The notes beneath the pieces are model-generated. The model was given only the letters and a program-made list of their open reading frames with translations, did no database searches and was not told the DNA's origin. A stretch of 35,804 nucleotides of DNA from Bordetella parapertussis (GTDB lineage Bacteria > Pseudomonadota > Gammaproteobacteria > Burkholderiales > Burkholderiaceae_C). Positions 17,396-27,280 of this stretch are shown here, one piece after another. The stretch covers positions 1 to 35,804 of the forward strand of contig CAMDKR010000005.1 of assembly GCA_945901225.1 (NCBI GenBank). The letters are read 5' to 3'. Every line of letters begins with the position of its first letter. Positions within the stretch are counted from its first letter, which is position 1. Position numbers and translations under genes: made by a program.

Positions 17396-20300
17396 TCACG
17401 CCACCAATTGGGCGTGCAATTCCTGCAGAGAATAGACGTCTAAATTGTCAAGGTATTTCATTCCCTCAACAGCAGCTTGTGCACCAGCGATCGTCGTGAA
17501 AGTGGTCACCCTGGCAAGCAGTGAAGAAATCCGAATTTGGCGTGAATCTGCGATAGCGTTGCGACGCTCTTCAACTGTATTGATGACCAAAGCAATCTCA
17601 TTGTTTTTAAGCATGTCCACCACATGGGGGCGCCCTTCAGTCACTTTATTGACTGCCACTACATTCAAGCCAGCGGCGCTGATAGCGGCAGCCGTGCCCT
17701 TGGTAGCCACCAATTCAAAGCCATAGTCGATAAGCGCTTTTGCTATCAAAACAGCGCGGTCTTTGTCACTGTTTTTGACAGTCAAAAACACCTTACGAAC
17801 AAGATCAGTAGGTCGAGGCAATTTTGTTCCCGCCCCTAATTGGCTCTTTACAAAAGCTTCGCCAAATGTTTTACCAACACCCATGACTTCGCCAGTCGAC
17901 TTCATCTCTGGGCCCAAAATCGTATCCACGCCAGGGAATTTCACAAACGGAAAGACCGCTTCTTTGACGCTGAAGTAAGGTGGGATGACTTCTTTACCAA
18001 TCCCTTGGGCCTTTAAAGATTTACCCACCATGCAACGCGCAGCGACTTTAGCCAGTTGGATGCCCGTTGCCTTGCTGACAAACGGGACGGTTCGGCTTGC
18101 TCTGGGATTCACCTCCAGAACATAAATCACATCCACGCCATCTTTATGCTGAATAGCAAATTGCACATTCATGAGGCCCACAACTTTGAGACCGTGAGCC
18201 ATCGCAGTTGTTTGTCTTTTGATCTCATTGATCGTGCTAGTGGAAAGAGAATAAGGTGGCAAGGAGCAAGCAGAGTCGCCGCTGTGAACGCCAGCTTGCT
18301 CGATATGCTCCATCACACCGCCAATAAAGACTTGTTCGCCATCGCATATGGCATCCACATCGCATTCAATGGCATCGTTCAAAAAACGATCAAGTAAAAC
18401 AGGGGAATCGTGACTCACCTTGACCGCTTCACGCATGTAACGCTCAAGGTCGCGTTGCTCGTGAACGATTTCCATGGCTCTTCCACCCAACACATAGCTG
18501 GGACGCACCACCAGTGGATACCCCAATTTGGCAGCTTGTGAAAGTGCTTCTTCTTGCGTTCTGGCTGTTGTATTTGGAGGTTGACGAAGCCCTAATTGGT
18601 GCAGCAGTTTTTGAAAACGCTCACGATCTTCGGCAGCGTCAATCATGTCAGGACTGGTACCAATGATGGGAACGCCAGCAGCCTCGAGACCCAACGCCAA
18701 CTTCAAAGGGGTTTGACCACCGTACTGAACAATCACGCCAAAGGGTTTTTCTTTGTCGACAATTTCCAGAACGTCTTCCAAGGTCAAGGGTTCAAAGTAA
18801 AGACGATCGCTGGTGTCGTAATCAGTAGAAACCGTTTCAGGGTTGCAATTGACCATGATGGTTTCATAACCATCTTCCCTCATGGCCAAAGCGGCGTGAA
18901 CACAGCAATAATCGAACTCAATTCCTTGACCAATCCGGTTAGGGCCCCCACCTAAAACCATGATTTTTTTATTGCCAGAAGGCGCCGCCTCACACTCATC
19001 TTCATAGGTGGAGTACATATAGGCCGTGTTGGTAGCGAATTCAGCAGCACATGTATCCACTCGTTTATAAACAGGCCTGACACCACAAGCATGCCTGAAA
19101 GCACGAACAGTGTTTTCATCGGTTTTCAACAACTTTGCCAAACGTCTGTCAGAAAAACCCTTCTGCTTCAGTTGCTTGATTTCATCTTTGGAAAGTTCGG
19201 TCAATGAATGCTTTTCAAGCTCAAGTTCAATCTTGACAATGTCTTCAATCTGTACCAAAAACCATTTGTCTATTTTTGTCAAAGCATAAACTTCGTCAAC
19301 TGTCATGCCTTGAGCAAAAGCGTCACCCACATACCAAATTCTTTCAGGACCAGGTTCGCCAAGTTCTTTTTCAAGGGTCTCCCTGTCCTGGGTTTTTTCG
19401 TTCATGCCATCAACACCCACTTCCAATCCGCGCAAAGCTTTTTGGAAAGACTCTTGAAAAGTTCTGCCCATGGCCATGACTTCACCCACCGACTTCATTT
19501 GGGTGGTTAGACGGCTGTCAGCAGTTGGAAATTTTTCAAAAGCAAAACGCGGTATTTTGGTCACCACATAATCAATGCTAGGCTCAAAACTGGCGGGCGT
19601 TGCACCTGCTGTGATGTCATTTCTCAACTCATCCAGGGTAAAGCCAACAGCCAATTTAGCGGCCACCTTGGCGATGGGAAAACCAGTGGCTTTGGAGGCC
19701 AAAGCGGATGACCTAGAAACCCGGGGGTTCATCTCAATCACGACCATACGACCATCTTCTGGATTGATCGAGAACTGAACATTGGAGCCGCCCGTATCCA
19801 CACCAATTTCGCGCAATACAGCCAAACTGGCGTTTCGCATGATTTGATACTCTTTATCAGTCAAAGTTTGAGCAGGCGCCACCGTGATCGAGTCGCCTGT
19901 ATGCACGCCCATGGGGTCTAGGTTTTCAATAGAACACACGATGATGCAGTTGTCGGCTTTGTCGCGAACAACTTCCATTTCATATTCTTTCCAACCGAGC
20001 AAGGACTCTTCAATCAACAGTTCTTTGGTGGGAGAAGCCTCAATTCCGCGCTTGCAAATCGTTTCAAATTCTTCCGCGTTGTAGGCGATACCGCCACCAG
20101 TCCCACCCAATGTAAAGCTTGGACGAATAACGACGGGAAAGCCTACTGTTTTTTGAACGCTCCAAGCTTCTTCTAGAGTGTGAGCAATGCCAGACCGAGC
20201 TGAGCCCAGTCCAATTTTGGTCATTGCGTCTTTGAACTTTAATCTGTCCTCCGCCTTGTCAATGGCATGAGGCGTAGCACCAATCAATTCGATGGCTTTT

Positions 20301-20650
20301 CCAGTATGCAGCCCGGTGTATTTATCCAAAATACCGTTACGCCATAAATCTAAAGCGCAGTTGAGTGCAGTTTGTCCACCCATGGTCGGCAAGATGGCAT
20401 CCGGTCTTTCCTTGGCAATGATTCTCTCAACCGTTGGCCACGTGATGGGTTCGATGTAAGTGACGTCTGCAGTAGCAGGGTCGGTCATGATGGTGGCGGG
20501 GTTACTGTTGATCAAGACAACCTTAAAGCCTTCTTCCCTTAAAGCTTTACAAGCTTGCACACCTGAATAATCAAATTCACATGCCTGACCAATCACGATG
20601 GGGCCAGCTCCAATGATGAGAATACTTTTTAAATCTGTGCGCTTAGGCAT
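17396..20650 (-). CDS. carB: Carbamoyl phosphate synthase large subunit
   Basis: Makes carbamoyl phosphate from bicarbonate, ammonia delivered by CarA, and two ATP, for arginine and pyrimidine synthesis. The protein has 1084 residues, full length. Two ATP-grasp halves are visible: the first begins [26 protein letters not shown]-like sequence with [13 protein letters not shown]; the second has [20 protein letters not shown] and [15 protein letters not shown]. Between them lies the oligomerisation domain ([25 protein letters not shown]). The C-terminal MGS-like allosteric domain (about the last 150 residues, [27 protein letters not shown] onward) is where UMP and ornithine bind in E. coli. Its ATG lies within the last codons of carA (8-base overlap), favouring coupled, equimolar translation. 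Confidence 0.98.
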   Translation of the reverse strand: MPKRTDLKSILIIGAGPIVIGQACEFDYSGVQACKALREEGFKVVLINSNPATIMTDPATADVTYIEPITWPTVERIIAKERPDAILPTMGGQTALNCALDLWRNGILDKYTGLHTGKAIELIGATPHAIDKAEDRLKFKDAMTKIGLGSARSGIAHTLEEAWSVQKTVGFPVVIRPSFTLGGTGGGIAYNAEEFETICKRGIEASPTKELLIEESLLGWKEYEMEVVRDKADNCIIVCSIENLDPMGVHTGDSITVAPAQTLTDKEYQIMRNASLAVLREIGVDTGGSNVQFSINPEDGRMVVIEMNPRVSRSSALASKATGFPIAKVAAKLAVGFTLDELRNDITAGATPASFEPSIDYVVTKIPRFAFEKFPTADSRLTTQMKSVGEVMAMGRTFQESFQKALRGLEVGVDGMNEKTQDRETLEKELGEPGPERIWYVGDAFAQGMTVDEVYALTKIDKWFLVQIEDIVKIELELEKHSLTELSKDEIKQLKQKGFSDRRLAKLLKTDENTVRAFRHACGVRPVYKRVDTCAAEFATNTAYMYSTYEDECEAAPSGNKKIMVLGGGPNRIGQGIEFDYCCVHAALAMREDGYETIMVNCNPETVSTDYDTSDRLYFEPLTLEDVLEIVDKEKPFGVIVQYGGQTPLKLALGLEAAGVPIIGTSPDMIDAAEDRERFQKLLHQLGLRQPPNTTARTQEEALSQAAKLGYPLVVRPSYVLGGRAMEIVHEQRDLERYMREAVKVSHDSPVLLDRFLNDAIECDVDAICDGEQVFIGGVMEHIEQAGVHSGDSACSLPPYSLSTSTINEIKRQTTAMAHGLKVVGLMNVQFAIQHKDGVDVIYVLEVNPRASRTVPFVSKATGIQLAKVAARCMVGKSLKAQGIGKEVIPPYFSVKEAVFPFVKFPGVDTILGPEMKSTGEVMGVGKTFGEAFVKSQLGAGTKLPRPTDLVRKVFLTVKNSDKDRAVLIAKALIDYGFELVATKGTAAAISAAGLNVVAVNKVTEGRPHVVDMLKNNEIALVINTVEERRNAIADSRQIRISSLLARVTTFTTIAGAQAAVEGMKYLDNLDVYSLQELHAQLVA

Positions 20651-21815
20651 GGGCAGGCACCATCATGGAATCAATAAAGCGATCGAATAAATACCCAATG
20701 TCGTGCGGCCCAGGAGAAGCCTCTGGGTGCCCTTGGAAACTGAATGCTGGCTTATCCTTTAAAGCCAAACCTTGCAAACTGCCATCAAACAAACTGATGT
20801 GAGTACTACGGATATGGGAAGGTAGCGTTTTATCGTCCACCGCAAAACCATGGTTTTGACTTGTGATGCATACGCGACCATTGTCTAAATCCTTGACAGG
20901 ATGGTTGGCGCCATGGTGTCCAAATTTCATTTTGTAAGTTGACGCACCACTGGCCAAGGCCAAAATTTGATGACCTAAACAGATACCAAACAAAGGCAAC
21001 CCCGTCTGCAAAAACATCTGGGTGGCTGAGATGGCATAGCTGCACGGGCCTGGGTCACCGGGCCCATTGGACAAAAAGACGCCATGAGGTTTGAGCTTTA
21101 AAACTTCTTGAGCGGTGGTTTGGGCAGGCACCACAGTAACCCTGCAACCTCGCTCAGCCAACATGCGAAGAATATTGCGTTTAACGCCAAAATCATAAGC
21201 GACAACATGGGATTGGGGCTGGGTTTGCTGACCATAGCCAGCACCTAAGACCCACTCTGACTGACGCCATTCATAGGGATTTTTCACTGAAACTTTTTGC
21301 GCCAAATCCAGACCCGACATGGGTGGTGCGCCTTTGGCAGCAGCTACTGCAGCTTGTAAGTCATCATCCCTGACTGATGCACCTTCAGGCAGAGCCAAAA
21401 TAGCCCCGTTTTGCGAACCCTTTTCTCGCAACAACCTCGTCAGCATTCGCGTATCGATATCCGCAATGGCTACACAATTATTTTTCTTTAAATAGGAAGA
21501 CAGATTCGAATCAGCTCTGAAGTTTGAATGCGTCAGCGGTAAGTTTTTAATCACCAGTCCCGAGGTATGAACTTGAGTCGATTCATCATCTTCAGGATTG
21601 GCCCCATAGTTACCAATATGGGGGTAGGTTAAGGTCACAATTTGTTGGCAATAACTTGGGTCAGTCAAGATTTCCTGATAGCCCGTCATAGAGGTATTGA
21701 AAACCATTTCACCTACACAGGTGCCAGATTGACCGATGGAAGTACCTACAAAGACAGTGCCGTCTGCGAGCGCCAAAATGGCGGGAGGATGTTTTCCCTG
21801 AAGAGACAAAAGCAC
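20643..21815 (-). CDS. carA: Carbamoyl phosphate synthase small (glutaminase) subunit
   Basis: Hydrolyses glutamine and channels ammonia to CarB. The protein has 390 residues. The N-terminal CPSase domain starts [21 protein letters not shown], with [18 protein letters not shown]. The class I glutamine amidotransferase domain has [14 protein letters not shown], the nucleophile in FGICLGHQ (Cys279) and the His-Glu pair in [10 protein letters not shown] (His363, Glu365). The start is GTG at 21815, with GGAG six bases upstream; this gives the usual CarA N-terminus. It overlaps carB by 8 bases. The 119-base region upstream carries inverted repeats that could form a regulatory leader. Confidence 0.97.
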   Translation of the reverse strand: MLLSLQGKHPPAILALADGTVFVGTSIGQSGTCVGEMVFNTSMTGYQEILTDPSYCQQIVTLTYPHIGNYGANPEDDESTQVHTSGLVIKNLPLTHSNFRADSNLSSYLKKNNCVAIADIDTRMLTRLLREKGSQNGAILALPEGASVRDDDLQAAVAAAKGAPPMSGLDLAQKVSVKNPYEWRQSEWVLGAGYGQQTQPQSHVVAYDFGVKRNILRMLAERGCRVTVVPAQTTAQEVLKLKPHGVFLSNGPGDPGPCSYAISATQMFLQTGLPLFGICLGHQILALASGASTYKMKFGHHGANHPVKDLDNGRVCITSQNHGFAVDDKTLPSHIRSTHISLFDGSLQGLALKDKPAFSFQGHPEASPGPHDIGYLFDRFIDSMMVPAHA

Positions 21816-21939
21816 TCAGATCTCCGAGTTTGATGACGCCCTTGCTGCACGAGAGACAACTCTCAATGTCATGGTTCAAGGGGTTGGCTTTTTGTCGAGC
21901 GAAGGGCGTGCGGGGTTAGGTATGAAGTTGTTCATTATA
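21816..21939 (-). promoter_or_regulatory. carA leader with -10 box and long-range RNA stem potential
   Basis: On the minus strand a perfect TATAAT (21934-21939) overlaps the upstream methyltransferase stop; its -35 is poor (ACGAAA at 17 bases). Downstream, ACGCCCTT (21902-21909) is perfectly complementary to AAGGGCGT (21836-21843), enclosing a GAGAG-TTGT-CTCTC hairpin (21851-21864). The 3' arm ends nine bases before the carA ribosome site. A competing 5-bp pairing (GCACG 21907-21911 with CGTGC 21847-21851) uses part of the same 5' arm. No U-tract follows, so an intrinsic attenuator is not evident. A 19-codon open frame (21876-21935) also runs through the leader. Confidence 0.5.
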
Positions 21940-22765
21940 GCCTTGAGCCAAGTTCGTTTCGTATGCTCTCGGTCTTGATGGCCTGAATGGAACTGGCGTG
22001 AAGGCAGATAGCAGCAGCAGCCGCAACATTCAATGATTCTTGCCCCCCTGGCTGTCGTATACGGACAGCTTGGAAAATCGATTCTGACCATTGAGCGCTA
22101 TGCCCTCTTCCTTCGTGGCCAAAAATCCACGCAAGAGGTGAAGGCAATTGATGTGAGGCAAGCAGTTCATCTAAAAAATTGCCGTGGTGAGAACTGGTTA
22201 GAACGATAGGAAGAGATGTCGCCTGTATATGCTCTATCGTTACACCCTCAACAATAGCAAGGTCAAAATGGGCACCCATGGCTGCACGAACCACTTTATG
22301 GGTCCAAAGCCCTACTGTATTAGGTGTGGTCACCATTTGTTTGAATCCAAATGCTGCTGCACTTCGCAAAATGGATCCAGCGTTGCCAGGATCTTGCATT
22401 TGATCGAGAACCACCGTGGACATCTGTGGATTAAACAAAGATGGGAGTGGCAAAGAGATAACAGCGGCCATCAAAGGAGGCGAATGAAGAATGCTCAGTC
22501 CATCCATTAAAGAGGACGGGATTTGCACCAACTTAACAGCTTGAGCAGACCAGTTATTGATCATCTCTGATGGACAATCGTCTCTGAAAATCAGGGTTTG
22601 AAAATCTAAACCCTTTGCCCGTGCAGCCTCGCATAAATGGTCGCCTTCAAGCCAAACGAGTTTTTTATCTTTTTCTACACCAGTAGATTGTGACCACTCA
22701 CGCAACTCTTTGTACCAAGCATTGTGCCTAGAGGTGATTTTTTCAACGGTATATTGCGAATTCAT
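21935..22765 (-). CDS. TrmH/SpoU-family RNA 2'-O-ribose methyltransferase
   Basis: SAM-dependent SPOUT methyltransferase acting on rRNA or tRNA; the exact target is not readable from sequence. The protein has 276 residues. An N-terminal substrate-binding domain ([35 protein letters not shown]) precedes the knotted SpoU domain with its three motifs: motif 1 [21 protein letters not shown], motif 2 [10 protein letters not shown], and motif 3 [23 protein letters not shown]. The layout is closest to 23S rRNA Gm methyltransferases of the RlmB/TsnR type. The ATG overlaps the rnhB stop by 4 bases (ATGA), so it is the last gene of the envelope operon. Its stop codon overlaps the -10 box ahead of carA. 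Confidence 0.92.
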   Translation of the reverse strand: MNSQYTVEKITSRHNAWYKELREWSQSTGVEKDKKLVWLEGDHLCEAARAKGLDFQTLIFRDDCPSEMINNWSAQAVKLVQIPSSLMDGLSILHSPPLMAAVISLPLPSLFNPQMSTVVLDQMQDPGNAGSILRSAAAFGFKQMVTTPNTVGLWTHKVVRAAMGAHFDLAIVEGVTIEHIQATSLPIVLTSSHHGNFLDELLASHQLPSPLAWIFGHEGRGHSAQWSESIFQAVRIRQPGGQESLNVAAAAAICLHASSIQAIKTESIRNELGSRL

Positions 22766-23373
22766 GGTCTATGGCTTTTTCCTAAAAGCTTAGCAACCGG
22801 CGCAAAGCTTCGACGATGTAATTCGCATGGGCCGTGCTCTTGCAATGCGCGTAAATGCACTTGCGTGCCATAACCCTTATGTGCCAAAAAACCATAGCTT
22901 GGAAATTGGGAATCTACCTCTGCACACCAACGATCTCGCTCTACCTTGGCAAGAATAGATGCGGCAGAAATACTGGCCACTGTCGCGTCGCCCTTGACAA
23001 TGGCCTCAGCACGAATATCGAGCACCGGTAAACGATTGCCGTCTACCAGAACCTTGGTTGGTTTGAGTCGCAGACCCTTGACGGCTCTTTGCATGGCCAG
23101 TAATGTGGCTTGCAAAATATTTAACTGGTCAATTTCTTGAACACTTGCAGAAGCAATGCAAAAACACAATGCTTTGGCTTTGATCATGTCGTAGAGCTGC
23201 TCTCTTTTCTTTGGCGTTAACTTCTTTGAATCAGCCAAGCCTGATATGGGAGAAAGATCATCCAGAATAACGGCTGCAGCAAATACGGGGCCCGCAAGTG
23301 GCCCACGGCCAGCTTCATCCACACCGGCCACCAAACCCGGCAAATCCCAGTCTAGAGATTTTTGCTTAAGCAT
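22762..23373 (-). CDS. rnhB: Ribonuclease HII
   Basis: Cleaves RNA in RNA-DNA hybrids, including single misincorporated ribonucleotides. The protein has 203 residues. The signature [14 protein letters not shown] carries Asp19 and Glu20; further metal ligands fall in VLVDGNRLP (about residue 112) and in the [13 protein letters not shown] region. The conserved [13 protein letters not shown] follows. It overlaps lpxB by 8 bases upstream and the RNA methyltransferase by 4 downstream. The lpxB-rnhB adjacency is standard in beta- and gammaproteobacteria. Confidence 0.97.
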   Translation of the reverse strand: MLKQKSLDWDLPGLVAGVDEAGRGPLAGPVFAAAVILDDLSPISGLADSKKLTPKKREQLYDMIKAKALCFCIASASVQEIDQLNILQATLLAMQRAVKGLRLKPTKVLVDGNRLPVLDIRAEAIVKGDATVASISAASILAKVERDRWCAEVDSQFPSYGFLAHKGYGTQVHLRALQEHGPCELHRRSFAPVAKLLGKSHRP

Positions 23374-24520
23374 GAGACGCCATAACCTTATCTACCGCAT
23401 CGGTAACCAATCCAGAAGTATCTTGCGTTAATTGCCAATGCAAATCTGTAAAACGTAACTTCATTTTCTCAACAAGATTTGGAGCTTCCAGCCAAACAGC
23501 TATTTCCTTGGCCAACGCGGAAGGTGTCGCTTGTTCTTGCAACAACTCAGGAACAATGAAATCTTGGCACAAGATATTGGGCAACCCCACCCACGCTTGG
23601 AGTCTTTTTCGACGAATGATTTGCCAGCTAAGCCATGGCATGTGATAGGCAATAACCATGGGACATTTAAACAGCGCCGCTTCAAGTGTGGCGGTTCCAC
23701 TGGCAACCATGGCTGCATCAGCTGACGCAAGTGCGGTATGGCTTTGCCCCTCGAGCAGAATCAAGTTCTGAGGATGTGTGAATCTTAATTTCAAAGAATG
23801 CACAAGCTGCATCTGTCCAGGGGCAACGGGGAGCACGAACCCAACACCTGGGTATTGCTGCTCTAGCAGCCTTGCAGCTGCAAAAAAAAGCGGGGCCATA
23901 TGCTCAATTTCTGAAGTGCGACTGCCCGGCAGCAAAGCAATTAATTTTTGATCGGGTGACACACCCAAAGACTGTCTGGCGAGTACCTTATCTGGAGACA
24001 ACGGTATGCTTTTTGCCAAAGGATGTCCGACATAGGTTGCTGCAATCCCATGTCTTTGAAGCAAGGGTGGTTCAAACGGGAAAAGACACAGCACATGATC
24101 GACACTTTGGCGAATCTTGTCTAAGCGCTCGGCTCGCCATGCCCAAACGGAGGGGCAAACGAACTGCATGGTCGCAATACCTTGACGCTTTAAAGCAAAA
24201 GCTAAATCCAAATTGAAATCTGGGGCATCGACCCCCATAAACACATCCGGAGGTTTTTCAAGCAAACGATGCAAGAGAGATTTTCTTATGCCGGTGATTT
24301 CTCTGTAATGACGCAATACTTCAACATAGCCGCGCACGGCTAACTTTTCTTGTGGCCACCATGCATCAAAACCCAATGCCTTCATTTTGGGTCCGCCAAT
24401 CCCATGCAAGGCAACACCTGCCCAATGTGACTGCAGACCGGGCATGACCAAAGACGCCAATAAATCGCCAGAAGCCTCTCCTGCCACCATGGCTATGCAA
24501 GGTTTCAAGGTTTTGGCCAT
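23366..24520 (-). CDS. lpxB: Lipid-A-disaccharide synthase
   Basis: Joins UDP-2,3-diacylglucosamine and lipid X to form the lipid A disaccharide at the inner membrane face. The protein has 384 residues from ATG at 24520 ([19 protein letters not shown]), close to the 382 of E. coli LpxB. A TTG at 24553 would add 11 residues and overlap lpxA; neither start has a clear ribosome site, so this start is moderately certain. Family sequence includes [68 protein letters not shown] and [11 protein letters not shown] (GT-B nucleotide site). It sits between lpxA and rnhB in the usual order. Confidence 0.95.
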   Translation of the reverse strand: MAKTLKPCIAMVAGEASGDLLASLVMPGLQSHWAGVALHGIGGPKMKALGFDAWWPQEKLAVRGYVEVLRHYREITGIRKSLLHRLLEKPPDVFMGVDAPDFNLDLAFALKRQGIATMQFVCPSVWAWRAERLDKIRQSVDHVLCLFPFEPPLLQRHGIAATYVGHPLAKSIPLSPDKVLARQSLGVSPDQKLIALLPGSRTSEIEHMAPLFFAAARLLEQQYPGVGFVLPVAPGQMQLVHSLKLRFTHPQNLILLEGQSHTALASADAAMVASGTATLEAALFKCPMVIAYHMPWLSWQIIRRKRLQAWVGLPNILCQDFIVPELLQEQATPSALAKEIAVWLEAPNLVEKMKLRFTDLHWQLTQDTSGLVTDAVDKVMASHA

Positions 24521-24542
24521 GAGGTTTTTGGAGTGCGAAAAG

Positions 24543-25337
24543 TCAGCGAACAATGCCGCGCTGCGGCGAAACAGCGCTTAGGAACTCTGACATCAATGCA
24601 GTGACTTCTTTACCTTGTGGCTGAGCAAGTCCCAGTGAATCAATCGACTCAATAGATTTCTCAAGAGTCAATCCATCTCTATAGAGAATTTTGTATATGG
24701 CCTTAACCGTTTGAATCTGCTCTGGCGAAAAACCACGCCGCTTCAATCCTTCAAAATTCATGGACCGCGCTTGCGCAGGTTGCCCTTGGCACATGACAAA
24801 GGGCGGCAGATCTGCAAATAACAATGAATTCATTGCGGTAAAACTGTGAGCGCCCAATTTGCAAAATTGGTGCACCACAGTAAAGCCGCCCAAAATAACC
24901 CAATCGCCCACATGCACATGGCCAGCCAATTGGGTGTTATTTGCAAAAATAGTGTGGTTGCCAATTTGACAGTCGTGCGCCAAATGAACATAGGCCATGA
25001 TCCAGTTGTCATTTCCTATCGTGGTGACACCTTGGTCACCAGCAGTTCCAATGTTGAAGGTACAAAACTCTCGAATGACATTTCGGTCCCCAATGATCAA
25101 TTCACAGGGTTCGCCAGCATATTTTTTATCCTGAGGTACAGCGCCTAAAGAGTTAAATTGAAAGATCTGGTTGTCCCGACCAATGGTTGTTCTGCCCTCA
25201 ATGACACAGTGCGAACCAATGCGCGTACCCGATGCAACTTTGACATGCGGGCCTATGGTGGTAAAAGGCCCAACACTGACAGAGTCGTCTAATTGCGCAG
25301 AGGGGTCAACCAGCGCTAAAGGGTGAATATCAGCCAT
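24543..25337 (-). CDS. lpxA: UDP-N-acetylglucosamine acyltransferase
   Basis: First step of lipid A synthesis: transfers a 3-hydroxyacyl chain from ACP to UDP-GlcNAc. The protein has 264 residues, the usual length. The left-handed beta-helix is evident from repeated hexapeptides (I/V-G-x-x repeats from [13 protein letters not shown] to about residue 190), followed by a helical C-terminal domain ([20 protein letters not shown]). The catalytic histidine sits in [10 protein letters not shown] (His121). ATG at 25337 begins 7 bases after the fabZ stop. LpxB follows within about 22 bases. Confidence 0.97.
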   Translation of the reverse strand: MADIHPLALVDPSAQLDDSVSVGPFTTIGPHVKVASGTRIGSHCVIEGRTTIGRDNQIFQFNSLGAVPQDKKYAGEPCELIIGDRNVIREFCTFNIGTAGDQGVTTIGNDNWIMAYVHLAHDCQIGNHTIFANNTQLAGHVHVGDWVILGGFTVVHQFCKLGAHSFTAMNSLLFADLPPFVMCQGQPAQARSMNFEGLKRRGFSPEQIQTVKAIYKILYRDGLTLEKSIESIDSLGLAQPQGKEVTALMSEFLSAVSPQRGIVR

Positions 25338-25344
25338 TAGCGCC

Positions 25345-25782
25345 TCAATCTATGGTGCGCATGGTGCACATCAAATCTGCCTCCACTGCCAAAGCTTCAC
25401 CCACCCAAGCTTTTGCTTTGAATTTAAAGATCCCCGCCTTCATACGATCTAAGTCGATGCACAATGTCAAGGCATCACCGGGTTCAACAGGCCGTTTAAA
25501 ACGCGCATTATCGATACCTGCAAAGTAGTAGACCGTGTTGTCGTCTGGCACCACGTTCAGTGTGTCAAAAGCCAATAATGCAGCTGCTTGGGCTAAAGCT
25601 TCAAGCATCAACACACCTGGCATGACCGGCCTGTGAGGAAAATGGCCATTGAAAAAAGGTTCATTGATCGTGACATTTTTCAATGCTTTGATCGATTTTC
25701 CTTTTTCTAAACTTAACACTCTATCGACCAACAGAATTGGATATCGATGAGGAAGCATTTTTAAAATTTGATGGATGTCCAT
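25345..25782 (-). CDS. fabZ: 3-hydroxyacyl-ACP dehydratase FabZ
   Basis: Dehydrates 3-hydroxyacyl-ACP in fatty acid elongation, competing with LpxA and LpxD for the same substrate. The protein has 145 residues. The hot-dog fold is marked by [18 protein letters not shown] and the active-site stretch [20 protein letters not shown], with catalytic His47 and Glu61. Next come [19 protein letters not shown] and the terminal strand. It is set between lpxD (12 bases upstream) and lpxA, the conserved position that balances phospholipid and lipid A synthesis. Confidence 0.97.
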   Translation of the reverse strand: MDIHQILKMLPHRYPILLVDRVLSLEKGKSIKALKNVTINEPFFNGHFPHRPVMPGVLMLEALAQAAALLAFDTLNVVPDDNTVYYFAGIDNARFKRPVEPGDALTLCIDLDRMKAGIFKFKAKAWVGEALAVEADLMCTMRTID

Positions 25783-25794
25783 GATGTAACCTCT

Positions 25795-26769
25795 TTAGGG
25801 GAGTCCAGACTCCAATTGCTTGATTCGATCTCTAAGGGAATGTAACTGCCGCAAAGTTGCTGCATTTTTTTGCCAAGACTCGTTGCTATCAATAGGGAAA
25901 ACGCCGCTGTAGGTGCCAGCTTTCAAAAGTGAACGCGTGACCACTGATGCCGCAGAAACATGGACATGGTCTACCAGCTGCAAATGCCCAAGAACAATAG
26001 CACCTCCGCCTAAAGTGCAGTGAGCGCCTATTTGGGCGCTGCCTGCAATTCCAACGCAACCGGCCATGGCGGTATGTGCGCCTACCGATACGTTGTGGCC
26101 GATTTGAATCAAATTGTCCAACTTGACGCCGTCTTCGATAACGGTATCTCCAAGCGCGCCACGATCTATGCAGGTATTAGCGCCTATTTCAACAAAATGA
26201 CCGATTCGCACCGAACCAAGTTGCTCAATCTTTACCCAAGTACCCTTGTCAGGCGCAAACCCAAAACCATCCGCACCAATCACGACGCCGGGGTGGAGAA
26301 TGCAGTCTTCTCCAATAGAGCAAGCTTGGGAGACAGTAACGCTGGATTTAAGCCAAGTTCGCCTACCAATCACCGCATGGGCTTCGATGACACACATAGG
26401 GCCAATACGCGCTGTTGGATCAATCCTCGCCAAGGGATGAATAAAAGCACTGGGATGAATCAAAGGTTCGTCATTTGCGGGCAGCAGGCTTGACCAAAGC
26501 TGAGTTACACGCGCCCAATAAGCGTAAGCATCGTCAACCACGATCGCCGCCCCACGCATGGATGCCATGTCGCCCATAGAAAGAGAAACCACGACACATG
26601 CGGCTTTGGAACTGATCAACTGGGACTGGTATTTCGGATGGCTTAAAAAAGCCAACTCATGCTGACCGGCAGAAGACAAGGTTGACAGACCGGTAATTTC
26701 GATGTCGGGCGAGCCTTGCAAATCTCCGCCCAAGCGGTCAACGAGTTGTCCTAATGTCAGACGAACCAC
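25795..26769 (-). CDS. lpxD: UDP-3-O-(3-hydroxyacyl)glucosamine N-acyltransferase
   Basis: Third step of lipid A synthesis: N-acylation of UDP-3-O-acylglucosamine. The protein has 324 residues. The N-terminal uridine-binding domain ([38 protein letters not shown]) is followed by a hexapeptide-repeat beta-helix ([20 protein letters not shown] to about residue 290) with [12 protein letters not shown] and the catalytic histidine region [18 protein letters not shown] short C-terminal coiled helix ([16 protein letters not shown]) follows. The start is GTG at 26769, four bases after the skp stop; the nearby ATG overlapping that stop is in another frame and closes at once. Confidence 0.95.
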   Translation of the reverse strand: MVRLTLGQLVDRLGGDLQGSPDIEITGLSTLSSAGQHELAFLSHPKYQSQLISSKAACVVVSLSMGDMASMRGAAIVVDDAYAYWARVTQLWSSLLPANDEPLIHPSAFIHPLARIDPTARIGPMCVIEAHAVIGRRTWLKSSVTVSQACSIGEDCILHPGVVIGADGFGFAPDKGTWVKIEQLGSVRIGHFVEIGANTCIDRGALGDTVIEDGVKLDNLIQIGHNVSVGAHTAMAGCVGIAGSAQIGAHCTLGGGAIVLGHLQLVDHVHVSAASVVTRSLLKAGTYSGVFPIDSNESWQKNAATLRQLHSLRDRIKQLESGLP

Positions 26770-26773
26770 GCCA

Positions 26774-27280
26774 TCACTTACCGGTATTGATGGCTTTAAT
26801 CACTTTTTCAGTGATGTCGTGTTTAGGGTTGATATAAACAGCTTCTTGCAAAATCAAGTCGTATTTTTCGGCTTCAGCTACTTGCTTGACAACCTTATTG
26901 GCTTTTTCCAAAACCATTTGCAACTCTTCATTCTTTCTTGCGTTGAGATCTTCTTGAAATTCACGGCGCTTGCGCTGAAATTCACGGTCCTGATCAGCAA
27001 GTTGACGCTGCTTGGTGGTTCGCTGTGTTTCAGACAGTGTAGGTAAATCACGCTCGAGTTTTTCAGAATTGGTTTTCAAAGAGTTGCCCAAATCGACTAA
27101 CTCTTTTTCGCGCTTGGAGAACTCTTGCTCTAATTTGGTTTGAGCCACTTTAGCGGTATTGGCTTCGCGAAAAATTCGATCGGTATTGATAAATCCGACC
27201 CTAAAGTCTTCGGCCCACAAAGGCATGCCAATAGTCAGTAAGGAACTGGCCAGCAGATAACGTATGAAGAGATGTTTCAT
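26774..27280 (-). CDS. skp: Periplasmic chaperone Skp/OmpH family
   Basis: Periplasmic holdase that binds unfolded outer-membrane proteins and delivers them toward BamA. The protein has 168 residues from ATG at 27280, which overlaps the bamA stop as TGATG. The signal peptide [23 protein letters not shown] is followed by mature [14 protein letters not shown]. The middle is a long charged coiled coil (about residues 45-115, [21 protein letters not shown] and [15 protein letters not shown]-type repeats), forming the tentacles of the trimeric jellyfish fold. The C-terminal strand [19 protein letters not shown] is typical of the family. A TTG one codon upstream is also open. Confidence 0.94.
   Translation of the reverse strand: MKHLFIRYLLASSLLTIGMPLWAEDFRVGFINTDRIFREANTAKVAQTKLEQEFSKREKELVDLGNSLKTNSEKLERDLPTLSETQRTTKQRQLADQDREFQRKRREFQEDLNARKNEELQMVLEKANKVVKQVAEAEKYDLILQEAVYINPKHDITEKVIKAINTGK

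Noticed and set aside
24521-24553. TTG-initiated extension of lpxB
   Set aside because: Adds 11 residues unlike the family, overlaps lpxA and has no ribosome site; the ATG at 24520 gives the expected length.
24650-26700. Repeated motifs across lpxA and lpxD suggesting DNA repeats
   Set aside because: They are protein hexapeptide repeats of the beta-helix fold, not DNA-level repeats.
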